A stretch of 40,132 nt of DNA, taken from NCBI GenBank assembly GCA_964550165.1, contig CAZJYC010000019.1, positions 1-40,132 of the forward strand, in the 5' to 3' direction. Source of the stretch: CAZJYC01 sp964550165 (GTDB lineage Bacteria > Acidobacteriota > Aminicenantia > Aminicenantales > Aminicenantaceae). Shown here one piece after another: positions 33,499 through 40,132 of the stretch (the stretch's first letter is position 1; every line of letters starts with the position of its first letter). The translations under genes and the position numbers were made by a program. The notes beneath the pieces are model-generated. The model was not told the origin of the DNA. It saw only the letters and a program-made list of their open reading frames with translations, and ran no database searches.

Positions 33499-34533
33499 CT
33501 AAGGAGTCAACGCCCAGTATTTCTTCTGTGTTTTAAAGACAGGCGCAAGCTCTGCTTCTGTCGCTGAGGAGATTTTTTCCTCTATCTTGGGCTTTTTGGC
33601 TTGGCCGGCAAGCTGAAGCAAGACGTTCCTGATGCCTTCTCGAAGGCCCTGAAGGTCATACCCTCCCTCCAGGGTAAAAAGAATCCTGCCTTTGGCAAAA
33701 CCGTGAGCCAGGGAGAGAAGTTCAGCGGCTAAGGCGCCGAATCCCTCCTCGCTGATCAACATTCCGCCGAGCGGATCGCCTCTGTAAATGTCGAAACCGG
33801 CAGAGACCAGGATGAACTCTGGCTTGTAAAGAGAGGCGATCGGAGCAAGGATTTTTCTGAAGACATAAAGATAGTCTTCGTCGGTCTTGCCCGCATAGAG
33901 CGGCACATTCACAGTGAAACCTTCGCCGTCTCCAGAGCCGGTTTCGTCCCAGTATCCTGTTCCCGGATAGTGAGGGAATTGATGGGTTGAAAAATAGAGA
34001 ACATCATTCCGGCTGTAGAAAGAATGTTGAGTTCCGTTCCCGTGGTGAAGGTCCCAGTCGACAATCAGGATTCGCTCGAGGCCATGTTTTCTTATTAAAT
34101 ATTCGCCGGCGATAGCGACATTGTTGAAAAGGCAGAAGCCCATGGCCCGCCCGGCCTCGGCATGATGGCCTGGCGGCCTGACGAGGGCAAAGCCATTCTG
34201 GATTTTTCCCTCCATGATCAGGTCCGCGGCTTTGAGCAGTCCGCCTGCAGCCAGCAGGGCGGTTTCATAGGAACGGGGTGAAGTTGCTGTGTCAGGATCA
34301 AGGCGGACTCGCGCTTGGCCTGAAGTTTCTTTGATGAGGCTGACATAGGCCGGAGAATGGATCATCTGGATTTCTTCTTCTTTTGCCGGACGCGGCTCTA
34401 TCTCGAGATAAGGAAACGAAATCTCTTTTTCCAGCATTTTATAGATAACTTCTATTCTTTTCGGAGTTTCGACATGGAAAGCACCCATGTCATGCTCCAT
34501 GTACCGCAAGTCTTTGACAATTCCTGTTCTCAA
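33499..34533 (-). CDS. Histone-deacetylase-family amidohydrolase
   Basis: A 344-aa zinc amidohydrolase of the HDAC/AcuC/acetylpolyamine amidohydrolase superfamily. The catalytic pair H123-H124 lies in RPPGHHAE. Zinc ligands are D161 and H163 (DWDLHHGNGTQ) and D248 (SAGFD); the transition-state Tyr is Y292 (EGGYD). All active-site residues are present, so it should be active. In bacteria these enzymes deacetylate small molecules (acetylpolyamines, acetoin-pathway proteins) as well as proteins. The start is TTG at 34533, supported by AAGGAGG at 34539-34545. It lies 64 nt downstream of the symporter gene on the same strand, with a small repeat element between them. Confidence 0.92.
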   Translation of the reverse strand: MRTGIVKDLRYMEHDMGAFHVETPKRIEVIYKMLEKEISFPYLEIEPRPAKEEEIQMIHSPAYVSLIKETSGQARVRLDPDTATSPRSYETALLAAGGLLKAADLIMEGKIQNGFALVRPPGHHAEAGRAMGFCLFNNVAIAGEYLIRKHGLERILIVDWDLHHGNGTQHSFYSRNDVLYFSTHQFPHYPGTGYWDETGSGDGEGFTVNVPLYAGKTDEDYLYVFRKILAPIASLYKPEFILVSAGFDIYRGDPLGGMLISEEGFGALAAELLSLAHGFAKGRILFTLEGGYDLQGLREGIRNVLLQLAGQAKKPKIEEKISSATEAELAPVFKTQKKYWALTP

Positions 34534-34550
34534 AGGATCCTCCTTGGAAT

Positions 34551-34600
34551 TAATACAAACGCATTAAATGTCGGACAATTTTATTATTGCGTTTGCATTA
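34551..34600. mobile_element. 50-bp inverted-repeat element
   Basis: Ends TAATACAAACGCATTAAA (34551-34568) and, inverted, TAATGCAAACGCAATAA (34584-34600) are the same family as the 136-bp element at 18053-18188. Its last three bases (34598-34600) form the stop codon of the symporter gene, and it fills most of the gap to the deacetylase gene. Confidence 0.65.
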
Positions 34601-36304
34601 GTTTTTAGCCGGAAAGAATGTTTCAAGCTGCTCTGGGCTCGGCTTCTTGGTCAACAGGCTTCCGACGACTAAGAAAAGGAGAGAGACGGCAAGGGCCGGG
34701 TAGATGCTGGGGATACCCCACGGGTCGCCGCCCTTGAGCACAGAGGGGAAAGCGTTGGGAATGACAAGCTCAAAGACGAGCGCCATGATGGCCCCCGAAA
34801 CGATGGAGGATATTCCACCCAAGCGCGTAGCTCGTTTCCAGGCGAGCGCTGCGATAAGTGCTGGCGTAATAGCCACTCCATACATAGTGTAGGCAAAATA
34901 TGCGTAGCGGAGCACCGAGATGCGCGAATGAAGGACAGTAGGGATGAAGATCATCAGGAAAGCGCACACCCCCAGGATAACGATGAAAACTTTTTGTAGG
35001 GCCACAAGTCTCTTCTGGTCAGTATCCGACTTCATGAACCTCTGGTAGATATCACGCATGATATTGGTCGAAGGGGAGAGGAGGTAGTTCATTCCTGTTG
35101 AGAGGACAACGACACAGGCTGCGCCGAGGAGCAGCAGGCCGACAAGAAGGCCGGCACCGCCCATGGAGCCAATGTCCTTGGCTGCGATTAGCACAACTGA
35201 GGCCGGGTCGATTCCGGTGGTTGGCATGGCCGCGACTTTCTGGGGTGTGTCTGCGGCAGCAAACGTATCCTGCAATTTCTGCGTCAACTCGGTCATTTGC
35301 CCGGGCTTAACGTTCCCGCCGACCTCTAACTCTTGAGCCAGGGCAAGCGCTCTTGGCAGAGCCTCTGTGGCTGGAAGCTTGTTTGTGGCAACTTCGGACT
35401 TCACGGTTCCGGCTATTTCAAAGGTTTTGATCTCAGTCCAGTGGGAGGTTGCCGAATAGATGGCGATTCCCACCACCAGCGTCTCGACCAGGATCGTGCC
35501 GATAATCCAGATCGCCACAGCGCGCTTGGCTTCCCGTGGCGACTTGGCCGAGTAGAATTTTTGGTACATGGACTGGACGCCCATCAAAAGAAGCATCGTG
35601 GCCAGGAAAAACCCGACAGCCTTGAGCGCAGGATATTGGCCGAAGTCGGCTGAAAAAACGGCAAAGTGCTGCGCGGGTAGCGCGGCTGGCGCGGCCTGGA
35701 CGCCGCCGCTGAAGATTATGATGAAAGGCAAAGCCACGCAGCAGGCGAGGAAGATGATGATTCCGTTGGGAAGGTCGGTGTGGGCCACGGCTACCATTCC
35801 TCCCAGCGCCGTGAACAGGATGACGAAAAGGGCGGCGATCGTCTGTCCCAACTCGACCGACACCGAGCCGTTGGTCACCACGTTGAGGATGTAGCCGCCA
35901 GCCCGGAACTGGTAGGAGACGATGGTGGTAAAGGCGATGATCAAGGCGATGGCCCCGAAGAGGCGCGCGAACTTGCCGTAGCGGACTTCCAGAATATCGC
36001 CGATGGTGTACTGGCCGAAGGTACGGATTTTGCCAGCCAGGAAATAGATGAGGATGATGCCCAGCCAGGCACCGGCGGGAAGCCAGAGCGAAGACCAACC
36101 TGCGCGGGCGGCATACTCGGCACCGGCGATAAACGTTCCGGAGCCGATCCAGGTGCAGATGAGCGTAAAGATCATGATGGTCAGGTTGAGCTTGCGGCCA
36201 GCGACCATGAAGTCTTCCTGGCTTTTGATGCGTTTTGCCCGGTAGAAATTAAAGCCGGTGAGGACGAGAAGATAGGCAAGGATGATATAGAGATAGATTG
36301 ACAT
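34598..36304 (-). CDS. Sodium:solute symporter (SSS family)
   Basis: A 568-aa inner-membrane cotransporter with about 13 hydrophobic helices. The SSS features are an early GRKLNLTIMIFTLICTWIGSGTF stretch, the TIGDILEVRYG motif and FTALGGMVAVAHTDLPNGIII, as in the SSS signature region. An unusual hydrophilic insert of about 80 residues (about 288-368, Ala/Thr/Glu-rich) separates two helices. Its substrate is unknown. The coding GC looks higher than in neighbouring genes, which suggests a different history. The C-terminus ends in PAKN with a stop codon contributed by the 50-bp repeat element. It is upstream of, and likely cotranscribed with, the deacetylase gene. Confidence 0.88.
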   Translation of the reverse strand: MSIYLYIILAYLLVLTGFNFYRAKRIKSQEDFMVAGRKLNLTIMIFTLICTWIGSGTFIAGAEYAARAGWSSLWLPAGAWLGIILIYFLAGKIRTFGQYTIGDILEVRYGKFARLFGAIALIIAFTTIVSYQFRAGGYILNVVTNGSVSVELGQTIAALFVILFTALGGMVAVAHTDLPNGIIIFLACCVALPFIIIFSGGVQAAPAALPAQHFAVFSADFGQYPALKAVGFFLATMLLLMGVQSMYQKFYSAKSPREAKRAVAIWIIGTILVETLVVGIAIYSATSHWTEIKTFEIAGTVKSEVATNKLPATEALPRALALAQELEVGGNVKPGQMTELTQKLQDTFAAADTPQKVAAMPTTGIDPASVVLIAAKDIGSMGGAGLLVGLLLLGAACVVVLSTGMNYLLSPSTNIMRDIYQRFMKSDTDQKRLVALQKVFIVILGVCAFLMIFIPTVLHSRISVLRYAYFAYTMYGVAITPALIAALAWKRATRLGGISSIVSGAIMALVFELVIPNAFPSVLKGGDPWGIPSIYPALAVSLLFLVVGSLLTKKPSPEQLETFFPAKN

Positions 36305-36420
36305 TAAATCCTCCTTACGAGTTCATCGTTTCCGCAGCGCACATCACAATAAGCTCTTGAGCGGAATAGGCTAATCCTTGTAATAAAGCCTTTCTATTTT
36401 TTCAATTCTTTTAAAAACTT

Positions 36421-39400
36421 TCAAATGTTTTTTGAACTGCCCTCTTTTTTCTCAAGCTTTACGGAGTAAAGGCTGGTGATATTGGGCTCGGCCATGGTTG
36501 TGCCGTAGATGTAGTCAGCCACTTCCATGGTTTTGATGTTGTGCGTGATGATGATGAACTGGGTTTGACTTTTGACTTTTTTCATCAGCTCCAGAAACCT
36601 TGCCAGATTGACGTCGTCAAGGGCTGCATCCACCTCATCCAGGACACAGAAGGGCGTTGGCTTGTAGCGGAAGAGGGCAAAAAAGAAAGCCAGGCTGGTC
36701 AAGCTCTTTTCTCCGCCTGAAAGCAGGGACAGGCTCTGGACCTTTTTTCCAGGCGGCTGGGCGCTGATTTCTGCGCCGCTTTCCAGAGGATCGTTCGGGT
36801 CGACGAGCTTCAACTCTGCGCTGCCGCCGTTGAACAGAATCGAGAAGACTTCCTGCAAGCTTCTGTTCACTTCAGCCAGAGCCGTCACAAACTGATTCTT
36901 GCTCTCTTCGTCGATTTTCTGGATCGCTTCCCTGGTTGCGTCGATGGATTCTCTCAAATCTTTTTTCTGCTGCATGAGGAAATCGTAGCGCTTTTTTTGG
37001 ATGAGATACTCTTCCTCGGCCATCAGATTGACAGATTTGTATTTTTGAAGCTCCTCCTCAGCCTCTGCCAGCTTTTCCTCAGTTTTTGTCTCCTGAATAT
37101 GCTCTTCGGGAATTTCATCCTTGACCTCCTGGAGAGTTTTTTTAAGCTCCTGCCAGCAGCTTTCCTCCAGATTGACCAGATCTCGCTCAGCTTCAGCTTT
37201 GCTGATCTCCCGTTTCACCCTCTCTTCCTTCTTCGCTTCGACGTCTTCCCTTAACTGCTCAACCGACTTTTCCATATCCTCCTGCTCTTTTTTCATCTGT
37301 TGAAGATGAGATTCCCGCGCAGCCAGCTCTTCTTCCTGTGTTTTTCCTTCCTCTTCGAGGCTTTGTGTTCTTTTTGAGAGGACTTCGATATTCTTTTGAC
37401 ATTGGATTTCTTCTTCTTCGCATTTTTGGATTTCATTCTGAAGCGAAGCAATTTTTCTCTCCAGAGATTCCTGTCTGCGCTTTTGTTCTTGAAGATGGCT
37501 GTTCAGGTTGCTCGTTTTCTCCTGGATGAGGCTGATGCTGGCTTTGGATTCGAAGAAGTTCTTCTTCCGCTCCTCGTTTTTTTCTCGGAGCGATGCTCCT
37601 TCTTTCTCGATCTCTTCGAGATTTTTCTTCAGGGAGTTTTCTTCAGCTTCTAGAGTTTTTGCCCGGATAGACACATCTTCTATTGTCTTGGTCAGCGCGT
37701 CTCGGTCTTTGGCGAGTGTCCCCAGCTCGTCTTGGAGGAGGTCAAGGCGAGTTTTGATTTTATCTTTTTCTATTTGGTCGACACGGACTTCCTTTTCGAT
37801 ATCTTCAATTTTTTCTTGAATCTGACCCAGAAGTGCGGTTTCGGTCTCCATTTCCTGTTGGAGCCCTTGCTTGGCTGAGCTTTTTTCTTGGTGCTCAAGG
37901 CTTAAAGGCTCGATCTGTTTTTCGATGGCGGCGATCGTCTCTTTGATTTTCTTAATCTCCTTGGCTAAGGCGAAAATTCCTTCCTTTTTCTGCCCAAGCT
38001 CGAGCAGCCCGGACGCAAGCATCAGGTCTCCCTGGAGAGTGAGGTAGTTCAAAGAGGGAAAACGAAGCCAGAGCTGGATGGCACTTTTCATGTCTTTGAC
38101 AATGGCTGCTTCCTGGAGATGAGAAAGATGGTCCTTGATTTTCGGGCTCGGCCGGAGATAAGACTTGAAAAGCCCCAGGACTTGAGGCTCCTGAAGAATC
38201 TTAGAGGCTGGTTCTTCTTTTTTCAGGGAGGAGAGGAGGAGAAAGCGGCCTTTGATGTCTTTATTTTCCAGAATTGCCAGAAGGTCCTGAGCACGAATGA
38301 GCATGGCTTTTGCCTCTTCCTTCCAGAAAATATCTATTAGGGGAGCATATTCTGCGTCTGTTTCAATCAAATCCGCGAGATAGCCAAGAGCTTTGGGAAT
38401 ATCCTCTGAAACATCCGTGCCTCTTTCTTTTTTCTCAAGCCTTTCCAAGGCCTGAAGATGATGAGCCTCATCCTCTTTTTTTCCTTCCAGTTCGGAGATT
38501 TTGGTTTGAACGTCTTCGATGGAAGCAAGAATGCCGTTCAGCTCTTTTTGAAGGGCTTCGATTGTCCTTTTTTTCTCCTCTTCCTGCTTTTGACTCAGAG
38601 ACAGCTCCTGTGTTTCTTCTTCAAGTTTTTTCTCTTTGTCCTCGAAAAGCATTCGCTCTTCTAAAAGCTGCGCGCGGAGCTTCTCTTCCTGGCGGAGGAG
38701 AAGCTCTTTTTCCTTTTCAAGCTTGACTCTTTCGTTGAGGGCTTCGGTCTGATCGGAAAGCTTCTGAAAATGTTCGCTTCTCAATGTTTTCATCTTTTCT
38801 CCGCTCGAAGACAGTTCTTCCTGCGATTCCTGGCTTGCTTTTTCTGCTTCTTCCAGGGCTTTCTGTTTTTCTCTTAAAGACTGGCCGAGGAGCTCAAGAC
38901 TTTTTCGAGCGTCTTCGTTTTCTTTTTCCAGTTGCTGAAGCTCCAGCTTAATGTCGTCTATGTCTTCGGCCGCCTCTTTCTTTTTCTCCCTGAAAAATTC
39001 GACCCTTCTTTCTTCCTTTTCTCTGTCAGTCTCCATCCGGGCAAGCTCGGATTTTTGGGTGAACAGGCCTTTTTGGTCGTCTTTGATCGATTTTTCCAGG
39101 TTCCAGACCTCTGTTCTTTTATTGGCCAGGCTCTTCTCCTCGGATTTGAGCCGTGAGATGGCGCTCGCCTCTTGATTCAGACAGTTCTCGTAGTGCTTTA
39201 TGATTTCCTGAAGATTTGTCTCAAGAATAGAGATTTTTCTTCGGTAGTGGAGGGATGTCAGCTGGCGAATCTTCTCCCTTAATTTTTTATAGCGGATGGC
39301 TGCTGCCGCCTGCCGTTTGAGAGAATTTTTGGCTTTGGAGACTTCAGCGATGATGTCTTCCAGCCTGATGAGATTCTGTTCGCTCGTTTCGAGTTTATTC

Positions 39401-39912
39401 TGGGCCTGCTTTTTCTTGTCCTTGTAGTAGGCCGTTCCTGCCGCTTCTTCCAGCAGCAGTCTTTTCTCGGTTGGCTTGGAGTTGAGAAAGAGACCGATCT
39501 GTCCCTGCTCGATCACAAAATATTCTTTTTCAGCGACTGCCCTTTTCCAGAGGGATTCCTGGATATCCTTCAGCCTGACCATTTTGCCGCCGAGTCTGTA
39601 TTCACTTTCTCCGGAGCGGAAAAGCCTGTGGTTGATGATCAGCTCCTCCTCGTCATCCTGCAGGTAAAGGTTCACGTCGGCCATTCCCAAAGGCGCTTTC
39701 TTTTGGTTGCCGTTAAAGATGACGTCTCCGCTCCTTTCCGCTCTCTGAGACCTCATCCGCTGGCCGCCCAGGGCCCAGAGCAGGGCATCGACAATATTGC
39801 TTTTTCCTGTGCCGTTGGGCCCGACAATACAGGTAATTCCCGGGTGGAAGAGGATTTTTGTTCTTTCAGGAAAGGATTTGAATCCTTGGAGTTCTATCTT
39901 TTTGATGATCAT
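36421..39912 (-). CDS. smc: Chromosome segregation protein SMC
   Basis: The SMC ATPase that organises and segregates the chromosome; 1163 aa. I use the ATG at 39912 (MIIKKIELQGFKSF), the universal SMC start; the open frame extends to 40125 but without homology and across a good promoter. Walker A is GPNGTGKSN (31-39). Two long coiled coils rich in Glu/Lys/Gln flank a hinge (about 490-640, including KALGYLADLI). The C-terminal head has the signature LSGGEKSLTSLA, Walker B CVLDEVDAALDD and the ITHN switch. ScpA and ScpB are not in the window. It ends 116 nt before the symporter start on the same strand. Confidence 0.97.
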   Translation of the reverse strand: MIIKKIELQGFKSFPERTKILFHPGITCIVGPNGTGKSNIVDALLWALGGQRMRSQRAERSGDVIFNGNQKKAPLGMADVNLYLQDDEEELIINHRLFRSGESEYRLGGKMVRLKDIQESLWKRAVAEKEYFVIEQGQIGLFLNSKPTEKRLLLEEAAGTAYYKDKKKQAQNKLETSEQNLIRLEDIIAEVSKAKNSLKRQAAAAIRYKKLREKIRQLTSLHYRRKISILETNLQEIIKHYENCLNQEASAISRLKSEEKSLANKRTEVWNLEKSIKDDQKGLFTQKSELARMETDREKEERRVEFFREKKKEAAEDIDDIKLELQQLEKENEDARKSLELLGQSLREKQKALEEAEKASQESQEELSSSGEKMKTLRSEHFQKLSDQTEALNERVKLEKEKELLLRQEEKLRAQLLEERMLFEDKEKKLEEETQELSLSQKQEEEKKRTIEALQKELNGILASIEDVQTKISELEGKKEDEAHHLQALERLEKKERGTDVSEDIPKALGYLADLIETDAEYAPLIDIFWKEEAKAMLIRAQDLLAILENKDIKGRFLLLSSLKKEEPASKILQEPQVLGLFKSYLRPSPKIKDHLSHLQEAAIVKDMKSAIQLWLRFPSLNYLTLQGDLMLASGLLELGQKKEGIFALAKEIKKIKETIAAIEKQIEPLSLEHQEKSSAKQGLQQEMETETALLGQIQEKIEDIEKEVRVDQIEKDKIKTRLDLLQDELGTLAKDRDALTKTIEDVSIRAKTLEAEENSLKKNLEEIEKEGASLREKNEERKKNFFESKASISLIQEKTSNLNSHLQEQKRRQESLERKIASLQNEIQKCEEEEIQCQKNIEVLSKRTQSLEEEGKTQEEELAARESHLQQMKKEQEDMEKSVEQLREDVEAKKEERVKREISKAEAERDLVNLEESCWQELKKTLQEVKDEIPEEHIQETKTEEKLAEAEEELQKYKSVNLMAEEEYLIQKKRYDFLMQQKKDLRESIDATREAIQKIDEESKNQFVTALAEVNRSLQEVFSILFNGGSAELKLVDPNDPLESGAEISAQPPGKKVQSLSLLSGGEKSLTSLAFFFALFRYKPTPFCVLDEVDAALDDVNLARFLELMKKVKSQTQFIIITHNIKTMEVADYIYGTTMAEPNITSLYSVKLEKKEGSSKNI

Positions 39913-39980
39913 ATTCGGAGCTATGCGGTTCCTTGAGAGTTTAAAAAATTTTAAAAATTTCTGCCTTTCAAGGAATAGAT

Positions 39981-40008
39981 ATTTTATCCAATTCCCAAGG
40001 ATTGTCAA
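39981..40008 (-). promoter_or_regulatory. Promoter of smc
   Basis: On the minus strand TTGACA (40003-40008), a 16-nt spacer and TAAAAT (39981-39986), 69 nt before the ATG at 39912. Beyond it, to the window edge, only a 12-bp palindrome (AAAGCCGGCTTT, near 40059-40070) was noticed. Confidence 0.65.
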
Positions 40009-40132
40009 AGAGGAGGGGATATCAAAAGCATCTTTTTTTCCGTGAAAACATATGATGATAAAAGCCGGCTTTAAAAGCGCTGGTTTCCATCCCTCCTTGC
40101 CAAAGACCCTCCCACCCACCACCAAGGGATTC

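Noticed and set aside
35433..36301. Long overlapping frames on both strands within the symporter gene
   Set aside because: The high GC of the symporter gene produces long shadows; only the symporter frame has helices and family motifs.
39913..40125. 71-residue N-terminal extension of SMC
   Set aside because: It crosses a strong promoter and lacks homology; SMC proteins start at the MIIKKIELQGFKSF motif.
1..40132. CRISPR array, integrase, transposase or rRNA gene
   Set aside because: I looked for regularly spaced repeats and for these gene families and saw none.

Overview
The window looks like a contig from an uncultured bacterium of the Acidobacteriota/Candidatus Aminicenantes type. This is inferred, not proven. 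The pointers are a zinc-ribbon + Ser/Thr kinase + TolB-like + TPR gene of the style common in Aminicenantes, BNR/VPS10-type secreted repeat proteins, an FadL/OmpP1-type outer-membrane protein (so a Gram-negative envelope), mid-range GC, and many near-consensus sigma70-type promoters (TTGACA/TTGACT, about 17 nt, TATAAT-like). No rRNA or ribosomal-protein gene is present to settle the taxonomy.

Left third (1-9.8 kb), accessory: a nested inverted repeat at 8-237, an L-fucose-isomerase family gene, then tRNA-Glu(CUC). The last 37 nt of that tRNA recur, with one mismatch, at 7416-7452. The bracketed ~5 kb holds a decayed Ser/Thr kinase-TPR gene, an AbiEi/AbiEii toxin-antitoxin pair with a palindromic operator candidate, and a truncated paralogue of the kinase gene's TPR end. 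No integrase is visible. A secreted C69-type peptidase follows.

Middle (10-18.7 kb): an FHA-GAF-HD-GYP signalling protein, a stand-alone radical SAM protein, an MsbA-like ABC exporter, a frameshifted and probably internally deleted BNR-repeat gene, an AT-rich divergent acyltransferase-like gene, tRNA-Gln(CUG), and a cluster of small dispersed repeats, including a 136-bp element with 18-bp terminal inverted repeats.

Housekeeping stretch (18.7-31.6 kb): a flippase-like membrane protein, nrdR, an HSP20 chaperone, lon and thiL form one tightly packed + strand run. A hicAB module lies between near-direct repeats just after it. An FadL-like outer-membrane protein is convergent with a dapF/htrA operon; then come tmk and a class A penicillin-binding protein.

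Right end (31.6-40.1 kb), all on the minus strand: a secreted FecR-like protein with a Trp/Tyr-rich repeat and Ser-rich tail, a histone-deacetylase-family amidohydrolase downstream of a sodium:solute symporter (with a 50-bp inverted-repeat element between them that supplies the symporter stop codon), and smc. The most notable signals are gene decay and small mobile-like repeats concentrated in the accessory parts, against intact core genes.
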